Positions 11,930-24,249 are shown, counted from the first letter of the stretch. The stretch: 64,000 bases of DNA from Aradus depressus (GCA_963662175.1 OY759224.1:32497489-32561488); one strand, 5' to 3'. Translations and numbers: made by a program. Notes: generated by a model from the letters alone, not told the origin.

Positions 11930-12445
11930 CCTCTACATCCCCACATAAATCAAGTATAGGGGAAGTTATGTAATCGGTCAAAAATTCGATGCCGAGTTTT
12001 CAACGGAACTTCATCTTTTCCAACTTATAGATTCCAAATATGAAGAGAAAAATGCTGTCTGTCTGGGCGTTTCTATGAACACGATAACTCCCGATAAAAT
12101 ATATGTATCGACCAAATCACGACAAGGACAACAGCAAACGATTTTTTGCTAAATCGCCAAAAGAGAGCCGAAACTGCCGATGTAATGAATTTATTGTTAC
12201 AAATTTTAGTATGAGGATTTAGGAGCCTCTATGTAAGTCAACTGTCGAATATTTGCGCAAACGGTCGACTGGTTTTAAGGGGAAGCGAAAAGTTAGTTGA
12301 ATAATTCCTTCTGGGGAAGTACATTGCCGGTGATTCACCGACGCCTTTTTTACTTTATTATATCTCTTGTATTATAAAGAAAGTATTCTAATCGTACGAA
12401 AATCCGAGATCGAGTTTTCAAATGGATTTTTGCGTTTCAATGTCC
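11930..12445. repeat. Family C copy
   Basis: CATAAATCAAGTATAGGGGA through CTGGGGAAGTACATTGCCGG, then the start of another unit. Confidence 0.75.
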
Positions 12446-12830
12446 TCTGAATATGTTTTGACCATTTTCGCGATGATGTATCTGTGTGTGTATGTGATGT
12501 AAAGTTGTGAGCGCTGTATCGCAGAAACAATTGTAGCTAAAAAGTGAATCATAAAATTGTAAACCCTCACAATGTCTAGTGTCTAGTCTGGTGGCAGCTC
12601 TACAAACTAACCTTGTCGAATTTCGCCGACGCTACTGATGAGCTATGATCCAACTTTGATTGGTTTATTTACCATGCAATGAGAGTACCATGCAGACTTC
12701 CTGTCATTCACAAAATTGAACTCAAGGAGCGCTAAAGTGGAAATAGGACAACCACTTAACCAATTCCATGATTCCACGCTTCATTGAAATAGTTATCACT
12801 CTTAGAATAAATATATAGGTACATATAGTT

Positions 12831-12888
12831 ATTGTGACTAACGCCTTGGCTTTAACTATGAGGTCATATCGCCTACTACTAGAGTAAG
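12831..12888 (-). mobile_element. SINE A fragment
   Basis: Only GAGGTCATATCGCCTACTAC and nearby bases. Confidence 0.6.
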
Positions 12889-12904
12889 AATTAATCAATT
12901 AACG

Positions 12905-12972
12905 TTTCAGTATTTGTTAAAGTACTCTGTCCCTCTTTATATATATTTTGTGAAATAGACAATATTTTTTAA
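12905..12972 (+). mobile_element. Short Penelope-type terminal fragment
   Basis: Keeps AGTATTTGTTAAAG and GTGAAATAGACAATATTTTT but has lost the CTGAAGAT hairpin in between. Confidence 0.5.
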
Positions 12973-13079
12973 AAAACATACGCTTTTTTTTTTTTACTTT
13001 TGAATTAACGTTTCTTTCTCCCTCCAAAACCAATCGATCGTTTAGCTAAAAATGTTTAGTGACTTACATTGAGGTCTAT

Positions 13080-13596
13080 TGTGATAATAAAAAATATATA
13101 TAAATAATAATTAATCTAACAAAATTAAAAATAACAAATGATAAATATTACCACATTTCCTGTAGAAATTAAAGCTGATCTACTAAATTTTGATTTCTAC
13201 AGTTTCCGAAAAGGGCCCTAAAAATATCGAAAGTTCAAGTTTTGAAGAAAGTGCACATATTTAAAAAAAAATTCAATTAATAATTATTTCAATTGGATTT
13301 ATTCTAAATATACTAAAGAGATGCCATCTTGTTTCTTTTTAAAAAATGTTAAATGTAATCCAAAGGTATAAATTATCTTACTGGGTTCACAGGGAAAATG
13401 AATAGCATAGAATTGAACTCCATTCATTGGTTGTTCACATTTCGTTTTAAAAACAAAATGTGACTAGTCCATCTTTGTATATTTATTCAATAATTTAGTT
13501 ACTTCACTCCTAACAGCTGTTTTTTTTTTTTACAAATAATAATTGATTTTATAATATATTAATAATCTTAGTGTGGGTAAATTTTTTTACATCACA
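13080..13596 (-). mobile_element. Solo LTR, 517 bp, TSD CTAT
   Basis: Begins TGTGAT and ends ATCACA, flanked by CTAT at 13076-13079 and 13597-13600. Interior shares the CTGTAGAAAT/ATTTCTACAG pair and the AAAGTGCACATATTT block with the other copies. Divergent from the 17539 element, so an older subfamily. Confidence 0.88.
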
Positions 13597-14182
13597 CTAT
13601 ACTAAATTGGATACATTCATTCATTATATTATTCAATTGTATATAAAATTCATTCATATTAATTATTCAAATGTATATAAAAGTGCAGTGGCAACCTGTA
13701 GATGGAACAATGACTATTTAGCAATTTATGCATGTTCGTAATGCAATTTTAATTTTAATTATGGAAATGATATGCGAATTACTCATTATGGAAACCATTT
13801 GTAAATTATCCGATGTATGTTTCATTTTGCATGGTTAGTACTCAATCAATTTGCATTGTTCTTATTTATTATGTATTTATACTAAATGAGACTTTGCAAA
13901 GTGCAGGAAGCTGCATTCTTAAATAATTATTGTGAATCCTTCCTAATTATAAAATTTATGTATAATCCGATTCCTTTCAATGATATAGTTCTGTTTTCAA
14001 CAGTTTATGTTGTTTAACAACAAAAAGTGACTTCTTGAATGAATTTTAGTATTTGTACAGAATTTCATTGGTCCAGCGGTGTGTTGTTATTTGGCAATCT
14101 GTTATTTTTTAGCTGATATTTTCATTCAACTGATGCCTGCTACTTGAATTCAAAAATAACGGATGTAGTAACAGGAAATGTA

Positions 14183-14911
14183 TCAGGTCATCCCATAAGT
14201 AATGTCGGTTTTTGAGTTCTCAGATAAAAAGTAATAAAAAACTTACTGTTTATTTTTATTCAATGATTTATTTTCCACCATTTTCAACAACATTTTTCAA
14301 TCTTATATCTAAATTTTCAACTTCCTATTTTACAAAAATTCTACATTTTGATCCGAAAAATAAAACGACTGCTCTTTTTACCTCTCCCGATGAATTCATC
14401 CACTGACCAATTAGGTAGTCCCGGAGATTCTGGAATAGGTGGGATATCTGAAGGGGAGAATACCGTGGCTGTCTTATTATGTGCCAGCAGCAATGGTATA
14501 GTTTTTGTAGGGTCTCAGCAGTGTGAGGTCTGGCATTGTCCTGGTCGAATAAAAATGAGCAGCATATTGACCAGAGAAGGTCATTTTTTCTTCCAATGCT
14601 AACATCAAACGGTCAAGTTGTTGGCAGTGGACCTCTTTCTTGATTGGTTACATTAAAAACAATTATAATGAATTATTCCTTCCATATCCCACCAAACATC
14701 ATCGATGAAGGCCTCTCTTAGCCATTTTGACAGAAGTTAACATGAACACATGTATTATAGATACTGATGATGAGGCATGCTTCCAGAAACGTGTAATTGA
14801 TATTTTTTGAGAAGGAAAAAAAATAATTGTGAGAATGTAGCTGTAATAATATATTATTTATTATTTATTATTTATTTTTTTAAACCGACATAACTTATGG
14901 GATGACCTGGG
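14183..14911 (-). pseudogene. Deleted mariner transposon
   Basis: Inverted ends of about 25 bp, CAGGTCATCCCATAAGTAAT at the left and its near-complement at the right. On the minus strand, 14552 to 14340 reads DQDNARPHTAETLQKLYHCC, the second catalytic aspartate block of mariner transposases, then RQPRYSPLQISHLFQNLRDY, where the third catalytic Asp has been lost. Length about 730 bp against about 1.3 kb for intact elements: the N-terminal DNA-binding half is gone. Confidence 0.88.
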
Positions 14912-14931
14912 CCATTTTTTAATAGTATTGT

Positions 14932-15064
14932 CAGACTCTAAGAGTTAATATCTGTTTATGTATCTAATTTATGATCTATCTTACTGCAAACATTCTTATG
15001 AAGTATCCTATTACCATGTTATGGTTTAATTGGAAATAAATATTATTATTATTATTATTATTAC
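14932..15064 (+). mobile_element. 3' end of the (ATT)n-tailed non-LTR family
   Basis: Reads TATTACCATGTTATGGTTTA and ends GGAAATAAATATT followed by (ATT)n at 15042-15062; mirror image of 10910-11040. Confidence 0.7.
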
Positions 15065-15399
15065 CGTGAGACATCCTGATCTTGCCGCAGTACAGGTAGG
15101 ACACTTCTTCATATCCTTAATATTAAGGATAAATTTGCATGGAATAATTGGAGCGGAAGAGCCTTAAATAGAACGGATATAGAAACTGGAACCGCTAGAC
15201 TGGAACATGCCAATCGATATCCCCGAAACCGATCGATCTATCATATTTAGACGATTATATCGAGATAAAGAAATTTTAGACGTTTTCGTTCCTGTAAGGC
15301 GCTAGTCAGTCTAAGCTTGTGCATTGTCCTTTTTTTTTTTTTTCGATTGGTCTCATCTCTCAGACCTTCAGGAACACGCTCTGGAGTTAATTGACATGT

Positions 15400-15530
15400 T
15401 GATTTTTTCTGGCATTTTTTCCAGAGGTGTCTTTATTTTATTTTTTTTTTTGACAATATTTGGGGACACTTTCACGTCCCTTCTTTTGGTCACTATGAAC
15501 AGATCAGAACATAACGTAAACTAATGACAT
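15400..15530 (-). mobile_element. Fragment of the same non-LTR family around the hairpin
   Basis: GAGGTGTCTTTAT corresponds to GAAGTGTCTTTAT at 11255-11267, followed by the GGGACACTTTCACGTCCC hairpin and a GGTCAC edge. Confidence 0.5.
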
Positions 15531-15627
15531 GGAACCTAATGTGCAAATTTAAAGAGGACGAAAGCCAATAATTTTCTATGAAATCGGCCGTAGGGAAGGG
15601 TGGTATCAGAGATGATTTAAAATAAAG

Positions 15628-15857
15628 CTAGTGGCCAGTGGAGGCCGGGGCTAGTGGCCAGTGGAGACCTGGGCTAGTGGCCAGTGGAGGCCGGGGCTAA
15701 TGGCCAGTGGAGACCTAGGCTAGTGGCCAGTGGAGGCCGGGGCTAGTGGCCAGTGGAGGCAGGGGCTAATGGCCAGTGGAGACCTGGGCTAGTGGCCAGT
15801 GGAGGCCGGGGCTAGAGGCCAGTGGAGCCCGGGGCTAGTGGTCAGTACCCGAAGGAA
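15628..15857. repeat. 23-bp minisatellite, 10 units
   Basis: CTAGTGGCCAGTGGAG recurs every 23 bp exactly (15628, 15651, 15674, 15697 and on to 15835). Two unit types alternate, ending GCCGGGG or ACCTGGG. GC-rich in an AT-rich setting. Confidence 0.95.
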
Positions 15858-15973
15858 GCTGCCGGCTCACCATTGACAAGGTCTCTCCCACACAACTAGG
15901 TCAGGGACTCAGGGCTTCCTCCCCTCTCTTTCTGTCCCTTTGGATCTATAAGTCCCATCCCAGTTGTATGCCT

Positions 15974-16001
15974 CCCCCCCCCCCCCCCCCCCCCCCCCCC
16001 C
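15974..16001. repeat. Poly-C tract, 28 bases
   Basis: Uninterrupted C run. Other long G or C runs: 8879-8899, 29495-29516, 42712-42733, 49677-49703, 50598-50621, 55088-55110, 61096-61116. Lengths in the assembly may be inexact. Confidence 0.9.
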
Positions 16002-16474
16002 TTTCTGACAAGAACCTGAAATTTCGTTGTTAAAATTTCATCTACCTCTGAAGTTACCTAAAGCAAAGTAGTACTCTGGTAAATTTCTCGTATCGCCAAA
16101 ATCTAGGAGAAATTACAGAAAAAATGTGTTTTTGGCTTATAACTCGCTTATAACGCAACTGACGACAAACATACCTCTATAAGAAACTAAAGGGGAGTAA
16201 ATTCTGAACGAAATTGGTACTACCCATTTTTTCATTAGAAACAATAGTTTCGGAGATACTGCAGCACAAAGATAATATTTTTAATCTCCGTGGTTATGAT
16301 GCGTCACAGCGTTAACGTTGTGACAGGTAGATGAAATTCTAACCTCTTTAGGCAGCCATTTTTAGTATGGCAGTCTTCAAAAGTTTAAAGTCTTTTTTTA
16401 GGGCCTAATTTTGTGTCCATATATTCATTAGGTACCTCCGTTTTCTCGAGCCAAAAAAAAAATATCGTAAAATT

Positions 16475-17110
16475 TTTTATCAAGACCTCGATTACATAGT
16501 CAGTTATTTGGGGTTTTGAGTAGAACCCCCTCCACTGGTCCTTTTTCCTTGACCGATTCACCCTTCCCTCTGTCAAATTTAGGTGAAAATTAATAAGTGT
16601 CGTTCTTATGGGGTTTTGAATTTTGGATACATTCATTACAATGGCAGTTATTAAGACTTTTTGTTTTAAGCTGCTCCCCCCTCTTCTATAATCCCTCTTT
16701 GGAGTTCTTCGACCGATTTGGCTGTAAATCAACAGGTGTAGTTGAAGGCGCCGGTAGCTCAGAAGTAGCATGCTTGACTACTTTAAGATCGCGAGTTCGA
16801 AGGTAAAAAAACTTTGAGCATACAGTCTTGAGGGGACGTTAAGCGGTCCCGAGCCTGTCAGGTACTCGGAGTCTTGTGGTAGTATGAGCCTTATGGTAGT
16901 AGGCGATATGACCTTGTAGTTAATGCCCGACAATAAAACAATATTCAACAGGTGTACTCATATGGGGTTCTGGATACACATACTGATTGTCATGTCGATA
17001 CAATGGAGTGGATACCGGGAGTTATCGTGTACAGACAGACACAATGCCGGAGAGAACTCAATATATAATTTCTTTCGGAACTAGAATTTATATCATTACA
17101 ATTTTCGACC
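16475..17110. repeat. Family C copy split by SINE A
   Basis: 16475-16745 and 16933-17110; the target GTGTAGTT is near the point of SINE entry. Confidence 0.7.
16746..16932 (+). mobile_element. SINE A, internally deleted
   Basis: Head GGCGCCGGTAGCTCAGAAGT and GCGAGTTCGAAGG; body shortened; ends TTAATGCCCG. Confidence 0.75.
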
Positions 17111-17538
17111 GATATTTTTTTACTATGGGATGTAGACAATTTTCGTGACTACAGGCGTCTTCTCCATACCTTAAAGCATAGGAATGGAAGTGACCTGAGA
17201 GTGCAGTGGGTCGGCTTTGCAGCTCTTCTATAGAAAGTGCACCTTCAACTGCAATTATTCTGTTCAACGACCGCACTTCCTCTTTACTCTCACCCTCCGG
17301 GTGTGCTATACTGTTCTACTTATGATACGCTTCTTCAACCCCAGGTATTATACTTGAAATAGTTACTTATTGGCGTGGCTAGCATTATTCTCTGGGGGGC
17401 GGGGGCAGCCGGTCAACACGACAGAGATAATAAAACAATAGTTTACATTTCACAATCATATTTTTAGTTTAAGTTTAATTAAACTTAATAATTAACAATC
17501 AGGTACCATACACAAAATATATATATATATATATATAT

Positions 17539-18323
17539 TGTGATGTACACTACGGAACATTTTTTTAATGAATATTTTAATGAAAAGAGGTAATTTTTTT
17601 TATTATAATATAATATATATCAAGGTGTTTAAGAAAACAAAACAAGAAAACATATAAAAAACAGCTGTAAAATAGTGTAAAATGTAATGGAGTCGTGAGC
17701 TAGCTCTTAAACGGTGCAATGTGTTTTGATATGTTTTTTTAAATAAAAATGAAGTTGAACAATTAGATGAAAGTTGACTGGGGTGGAATTAAAGTGAAGA
17801 GTTGACGGGGTCTGGTTTTTGTGGTAGAGGCGTCGAGAAGGTACAATTAATAATATATATTTTTCAATATGCCCAAATAAAAAAAGAAATAGTTTTTTAA
17901 GTATTAATTTAATGTTTTTGTGCCATTGTAAAATTTTGTTTTGTTTGTTCAAATAAGTTTTTTTTTAATTTAAATATGTAAATATAGATAATAACCCAAT
18001 TATTTGTCCTCTTCAAATTCTATTCTATTCATCTTCCCTGTTGGCCCAGTAGTAGTATCATTTGAAAAACCTTTGGATTAGAAATTAATATTATTTAAAA
18101 TTATTAAAAATTGGTATCTCTTTGTGAATCCAAGTGTAAAGTTTGTTTAATTGAATTTTTTTTCGTTGTATACGTGTACTTTCTTAAAAATTGCACGTCT
18201 TAAATTATTGATAATATTTTTTTAGGGCAATTTTCGGCAAACTACTGTAGAAATCAAAATTTAAATAAACAAAAGAGATCAAATTTCTACAGGAAATGTG
18301 GTAGCAAACAAGTTATTATCACA
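17539..18323 (+). repeat. Left LTR, 785 bp
   Basis: By eye identical to the right LTR except for a missing TG dinucleotide in the AAAGTGAAGAG region near 17793. Near its 3' end it has CTGTAGAAAT and ATTTCTACAG, an inverted pair about 35 bases apart that recurs in every copy in the window. Confidence 0.95.
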
Positions 18324-18585
18324 TTTTTGGCATATCCCTTGTGTGGACGATTTTCGCCACAAAGCCCCATCATATTTTGGCAAAACCTTGATGGGAGAAT
18401 TTTTTTTTATATTAATTAAAGTAGGGAAACAGGTTGAAAAAGATGAAAAGGATAGAATAGAGACAAATAAGGGTTACATTTAATTTTGAGAAATAATATT
18501 TTTTTTTTGCCAACTTCAAAAGAAGGTTACTATTTTATATAACATTGTTTTTGTTTAGTAATTATATATTTAGTAAAGTAAGAAA

Positions 18586-19785
18586 ATGCCAATTACCAGA
18601 GGACAAGCGAGAAGATTAGAGGAGGAAAGTAGAGAGGAAGGGTCAAGTTCGGAGGAAAGATCCGATATGGAGTTATCGGAAGATAGAGAAAGGGAGACTC
18701 CAGCCGCAATGGAGTCCATGCAGGGTAAAGGTGAGGAGTCGCAAGGGGAGGGGGTAAATAAAGATAAAGAAAAAGAGGGCATTGCTGCTCCTGATATGGA
18801 ATGGCTCCGTGTTGTGTTAACAAAGTTAACTGGGGATATTGGAAATATCAATCAAAAAATAGAAGAACAGGGTAGAGATTTAAGGGGGGATATGAATCAA
18901 AAAATGGAAGAGCAAAGTAATAAATTAGGAAATTTTGTAACAAAGTTAACTGGGGATATTGGAAATATCAATCAAAAAATAGAAGAACAGGGTAGAGATT
19001 TAAGGGGGGATATGAATCAAAAAATGGAAGAGCAAAGTAATAAATTAGGAAATTTAGAGACAAATTTAAAAAGGGAAATGGGGGACAAATTAGGAAAATT
19101 AGAGACAAATTTAAGAGGCGACATTAAAAATTTGGAAGCGAGATTAGATAAAAAGGTGGACAATTTGATGAACCAATTAGAGAAAATTCAAATAGAAAAT
19201 GAAAGAGTTGAAAGTAGGATAGATAAAGCAGGAGAAAACTTAGAAAAGCACTTAAATCAAAAAATTAACAAGTTGGATGAAGGGAATTCTGAAGTAGAAA
19301 AAGAGGTTCTTATTATTGACAGTCAGTCACAAGTTGATGAGGTAGAAGGAACAGAGAATAACAGTGGGGAGGAACAGACCCAAATTTTAGAGAAAGAGGT
19401 GGAGGAAGAGAGTCAAAATGTAGAAAAATTAGTATTAAGTGAAATTCAAGAAAATAGGATGAATGTTGATGTGGATGGACAGAGTGAAAGGAACATTTGG
19501 ATGTTATTAGACAAAACAAACGAACAGACTGAGGACAACAAACAAAAGACAAATTTTAATTTTAAAGAAAATATAGTTAAAACTTACAGACAAACTGGAA
19601 ATAGAAAGGAGGCTAATAAAAGTTATAAGAACAATTTTAAAAAGAGAGTAAAAGCATTCAAACAGGTATTAAGGGCAAAATTAACACTCAACAAATATTT
19701 AGAAAAGGGGGAGGGGATTTTTAAAGACATAATTCGCCGGGGCATCCGGAAAAAGATAAAATTAAATTTGGGCTTTGCAATATAA
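18586..19785 (+). CDS. Coiled-coil protein of the LTR element, Gag-like at best
   Basis: 399 codons opening MPITRGQARRLEEE, then an acidic Ser/Glu-rich stretch to about residue 70, then long charged heptad-like sequence (residues ~75-240), an acidic segment, and a basic C-terminus rich in Lys/Arg (residues ~330-395). Residues ~79-118 are repeated at 119-158; at DNA level the unit is 120 bp and the two copies are identical over the compared lines, so the duplication is very recent. No zinc knuckle, protease or RT motif. Being the only ORF between intact LTRs it may be a Gag-type structural protein or an accessory protein; I do not recognise a family. Confidence 0.85.
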   Translation: MPITRGQARRLEEESREEGSSSEERSDMELSEDRERETPAAMESMQGKGEESQGEGVNKDKEKEGIAAPDMEWLRVVLTKLTGDIGNINQKIEEQGRDLRGDMNQKMEEQSNKLGNFVTKLTGDIGNINQKIEEQGRDLRGDMNQKMEEQSNKLGNLETNLKREMGDKLGKLETNLRGDIKNLEARLDKKVDNLMNQLEKIQIENERVESRIDKAGENLEKHLNQKINKLDEGNSEVEKEVLIIDSQSQVDEVEGTENNSGEEQTQILEKEVEEESQNVEKLVLSEIQENRMNVDVDGQSERNIWMLLDKTNEQTEDNKQKTNFNFKENIVKTYRQTGNRKEANKSYKNNFKKRVKAFKQVLRAKLTLNKYLEKGEGIFKDIIRRGIRKKIKLNLGFAI

Positions 19786-21882
19786 TTGCATTAGCCACTT
19801 TTTATAGTGAACCTATTTTTTTTGCAACTCGGATGAGTTTGAGGAAATGACTGACAGACTAACATGACAGAATTAGGATTAATTTAAAATATGACGAAGT
19901 GACATTGGACTAATATAATAGTATGGATGATAAATTTATTTTTTGGATGAGAGAATTTTGGTATATGAAGAGTATGGATGAATTTTGGTATAGTTTTGCG
20001 TTTAAATTAATTAGGATTTAAATTAATTAGGATTTATATTTTTTTTTAGGATTAGATTAGATATTAGGATCAGTATAAAAATTAATCTAAGATTATATTT
20101 AGGGATTAGTCATCCAAATTTAACATATACAAATCATTTATTTGAGACTTACATGTTAATAATGATATTATTGAAAATTAAAACATATACATACAGCTGA
20201 TTTTGAACGAACATAATATGGAAGAAGATAGATTTTTTTTATTATATTTTTTATTACAAATGTTAGAAAGATAATATCAGCAGGCTGAGAGATGCCTAGA
20301 TCTCTTTGGAGACATGACGAACTTCCTGAGGCCGAGTCAAGGGGACAGATTCTCTGTTTCGGAACTGTTCAGCTAGGATACCGGACGTGACTAAATCATA
20401 ATAATATTATAAATTAGAAAGACGAACGAAAATGTATAGAAGCCTTGAAAGGATAATATATTATATAAATTGTATGTATGCATAGGTTAGTAAATTTTTG
20501 TTATTATAAATTCTATTATTTAGACAATTTCATTTATTATTCTGAGTAACATGTTTTTCTACGTAAATTTGTTTAATAGAGAGAGTAGATGAGAAGAGTT
20601 GTAGGAGCACATTATATAACTTTAGGAATAGGAACAAACGAAGGGTAATATTAATTAGAGAAGTTTTGAATTAATTGCTGATGACATTCTTTTAGACGTC
20701 GGGATTATATAGATTTGTTTTGGGAGAAATTATTTTTTTTAATCCTAGTAAGAGCTAGTGATTAATTGGAGATTTATATTTTTTTTTGATCTGCGAGAGA
20801 TGATTTTTTTTGTGTCGACTAGAAAGAACTAGCGATATATATTATAGGAGATTTATGATGTAGTGTTGGTTGCCTACCTGAGATAGGAGGAACCGTATTT
20901 TTGCTACGTCAACGATGAAGTTATTATTATTAGGGAGTTATTAGTAGAGAAGGAAGTTGAAGTAAAAATATATGTGAGATACATTTTTTTTTAGTTAGGA
21001 AGTAAGAAGGACGTCTCAAAGAATTTAATACCTCAAAAGACAAGTACTATATATATTAAATAAATTAAATTTGTATTCCTTATTACCCGGCGTGAGGCCT
21101 AATTTTCATTGCTATGATATATTTTGGAAGTGTGATGAAGTAAAACCGAAGGATTTATTTAATTTTTATTTCAAGTAAATTTTTTTTTATATATAATATA
21201 TAATTAATTATATAATTATTTTGAATACATACAAATGTTATATTGATGGTAAAGGCGGAAAGTAAAATTAATTGGCAATTTCTTAAATCTGCATCCAACT
21301 TGATTATTTCCAAACTTGAATTCATGACTATGACTGATCCTGTAAATATGTAAAAATTTAGTATTATATTTTTTTATGTTCAATTAGTTCAAATTTTTAT
21401 AAATTTAAGTTAACATTTTCTTTAGGTTAAGGATTAATTGTAAATTTTTAGATTAATATTTGTTTTTGTTTATTAGAAATTAGGTACGTATATATATAAG
21501 TTTAATAATTGTAAATAGTTATAAAAATATAAAAAAATGGGCATATATGTATAAAAAGAGCGTCGAATTGGGCATATAAAAAATAAAAATAAATCAGTGA
21601 GTGTAAGTGAGAGAGAGACTTCGATACATCGTTGAGCAATGAGTTGAAGATACCAAGGAGCCAGCCAACATGTGCGTTTGACGAGGAAGCTAATCTACCT
21701 GTGTATTGGAGGAAGACGTTAATCCATCTGTGTATTGAAGGAGGAAGCTTATCATGTGGATTCGAGGAAGAAGCTAAATCAACCTGTGTATTGGAAGAAA
21801 TTAAATCTGAAAGAACTTATATAAAAAAAAAAAAAAAATTTTGTGAACAAACATTTTTTTTTAAAAAGAAGGAAAAGGCAAA
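19786..21882 (+). other. Noncoding 3' interior of the LTR element
   Basis: AT-rich, no ORF of note. A GC-richer island at 20275-20395 (around GAGGCCGAGTCAAGGGGACA) could be a relic of lost coding sequence. A degenerate short tandem run around GTGTATTGGAGGAAG occupies about 21660-21800. TATA-like ATATGTATAAAAAGAG lies near 21545. Confidence 0.6.
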
Positions 21883-22666
21883 TGTGATGTACACTACGGA
21901 ACATTTTTTTAATGAATATTTTAATGAAAAGAGGTAATTTTTTTTATTATAATATAATATATATCAAGGTGTTTAAGAAAACAAAACAAGAAAACATATA
22001 AAAAACAGCTGTAAAATAGTGTAAAATGTAATGGAGTCGTGAGCTAGCTCTTAAACGGTGCAATGTGTTTTGATATGTTTTTTTAAATAAAAATGAAGTT
22101 GAACAATTAGATGAAAGTTGACTGGGGTGGAATTAAAGTGTGAAGAGTTGACGGGGTCTGGTTTTTGTGGTAGAGGCGTCGAGAAGGTACAATTAATAAT
22201 ATATATTTTTCAATATGCCCAAATAAAAAAAGAAATAGTTTTTTAAGTATTAATTTAATGTTTTTGTGCCATTGTAAAATTTTGTTTTGTTTGTTCAAAT
22301 AAGTTTTTTTTTAATTTAAATATGTAAATATAGATAATAACCCAATTATTTGTCCTCTTCAAATTCTATTCTATTCATCTTCCCTGTTGGCCCAGTAGTA
22401 GTATCATTTGAAAAACCTTTGGATTAGAAATTAATATTATTTAAAATTATTAAAAATTGGTATCTCTTTGTGAATCCAAGTGTAAAGTTTGTTTAATTGA
22501 ATTTTTTTTCGTTGTATACGTGTACTTTCTTAAAAATTGCACGTCTTAAATTATTGATAATATTTTTTTAGGGCAATTTTCGGCAAACTACTGTAGAAAT
22601 CAAAATTTAAATAAACAAAAGAGATCAAATTTCTACAGGAAATGTGGTAGCAAACAAGTTATTATC

Positions 22667-22669
<3 letters not shown>
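21883..22669 (+). repeat. Right LTR, 787 bp
   Basis: Pair of the left LTR; carries AAAGTGTGAAGAG where the left has AAAGTGAAGAG. Followed by (AT)n and then a SINE B copy. Confidence 0.95.
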
Positions 22670-22708
<39 letters not shown>

Positions 22709-22710
22709 TT

Positions 22711-22909
22711 GGCCATATGTACGATGCATATTAGCCATGACTCTTATAATTGTGTTTTACCTAATTATTTACGACATCCATGGCCCCGGGAGGAAGTTTT
22801 ATCTATGAAATAAAACTCACTCCCGGACGGGATTCGAACCCGCAAACCAAGGTGAGACCATGCGACCAAAGCCCTACGCTCTAGCCCGCATGGCCACCAT
22901 GGCTCCCTA
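22711..22909 (-). mobile_element. SINE B, full copy
   Basis: tRNA-like head on the minus strand with GGTTCGAATCC-type B box (here GCGGGTTCGAATCCCG), body GGGCCATGGATGTCGTAAAT and tail ATAAGAGTCATGGCTA. Inserted directly beside the right LTR and its (AT)n. Confidence 0.8.
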
Positions 22910-23224
22910 CACAATATATTAGAATGTTGATAACAAAATAATCAACACAAATTTGAATCAACATTTAAAATTTACATCAGTCATCTTATACAATTAGTAG
23001 TAGTAAGTATCCTGAATTAAATAAGCTTTTTTAGCGTAGTTTTTTGGAGATATTTTAAAATTGCCACGCGTTTTGTTGTGACACACACGTCGATGCGTTC
23101 GCTAAACTCTCATACTTCGCCGATTGGCATCATTCGTTGGAGTCCAAATTCATTGTCCTTGTCTTGACTGTAATGTTTGTCTGTGGAATTGTCGTTATAT
23201 ATTATAATTTTTTTTAATTAGGTA

Positions 23225-24010
23225 CATTAGATCGCACTTTCCTGGGGGGGAGGGGGGGGGCATGCCGATCCCTGCCCCCCCCTCCCCCTAACAACGCCAA
23301 GTTTTCTACGGAATTCGTCTTTTCCGGCCTCCTGATTCCAAATATGTGAATGCGAAAACTCGCGATAGAATCGACACAAATTGTTATATGTGTTCCCAGA
23401 ACCCCCTAAGGATGACACCTATCAATTTTCAGCCAAATTGCCCAAAGAGGAGAATAAGAACTTTATACCAAAACTCTAGGTACTGCTCATATAATTATTA
23501 TTACTATATAAGTCAACAAGTAACAGGTAACATTCTGCTCCGACCTGGCCACTGGTTAAGAAACATTTGTAAATTACAGTCATCTTTCGATTTTCTACTT
23601 TAACAATACGAGGACAAAATTTTTTTCTCGCATTTTTTTGTTAGATGAAAAATAATGACAAATGATGAACACGGATGGTGGTTCCAATTTGAGAAAATTA
23701 CCATCATCATTTGTACATTAGAAGTGACATTACAGCTTCCTGGGTATGTCCTTTAATGATCTGTTAACCTACATTTCACAGAGAGAATGTTTCCTTTCAG
23801 TGGCGTAGACAAGGGGGGGGGGGGATTTCGGGGGGTTAACCTAAAAACTCAAATAACTCCCGATGTAATGAATGTATCGACAAAAATCGATTTGGTATCT
23901 ATCGATTTGTTTCAGAGGGAGAGCAAAAATGTAGTTGTTTAATTTGTGCTGGGGAAGTATACGAGTATGATTGATTCATCGTTGACATTTTCAAACTTAT
24001 ATTATGTATA
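23225..24010. repeat. Two family C fragments
   Basis: 23225-23450 and 23800-24010 hold C modules, with unassigned sequence between them. C and G runs at 23245-23285 and 23813-23826. Confidence 0.65.
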
Positions 24011-24249
24011 ATTTGAAAAAAATAAAAAAAATAAAAAAATTGCCTCTAAAACGACAAGCAGCCTTATCGCGCCTATAGTGGTTGTGTGCTGTAAGGAGCG
24101 CATGCTAACTGTAATAATGTAATCAAATGTATTATGTATTTGTTTAATTATGTTTTTTTATTAACATTATTTTTTTATCTTTTGTTTCAGGTAATATCAT
24201 TTATAGGATTATGATATTTTGGTGCACAGTAATATGGTAAGTAGAACAT

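Larger units (their letters stand above)
12446..17538. other. Unassigned stretches, 12446-17538
   Basis: 12446-12830, 13601-14182, 15065-15399, 15858-16474 and 17111-17534. The minus-strand 62-codon ORF at 17088-17276 is a GC-richer patch without a recognised family. Confidence 0.55.
17539..22669 (+). mobile_element. Non-autonomous LTR retrotransposon, 5.1 kb
   Basis: Two direct repeats (17539-18323 and 21883-22669) both begin TGTGAT and end ATCACA. The element sits in an (AT)n microsatellite, with ATAT on both sides as a 4-bp target duplication. A purine-rich tract (about 21855-21882) precedes the right LTR; TGGCATATCC just after the left LTR is a candidate primer-binding site. The 3.56 kb interior has one ORF (18586-19785) and no protease, reverse transcriptase or integrase, so mobilisation must have used enzymes from elsewhere. 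LTR identity indicates a recent insertion. The 4-bp duplication fits the Ty3 group, but no pol is present to test that. Confidence 0.93.

Noticed and set aside
16385..16771. 128-codon minus-strand ORF
   Set aside because: Lies across family C and a SINE A head; no protein-family signal.
21632..21937. 101-codon ORF near the right LTR
   Set aside because: Made of a degenerate short repeat plus A runs and extends into the LTR; no family signal.
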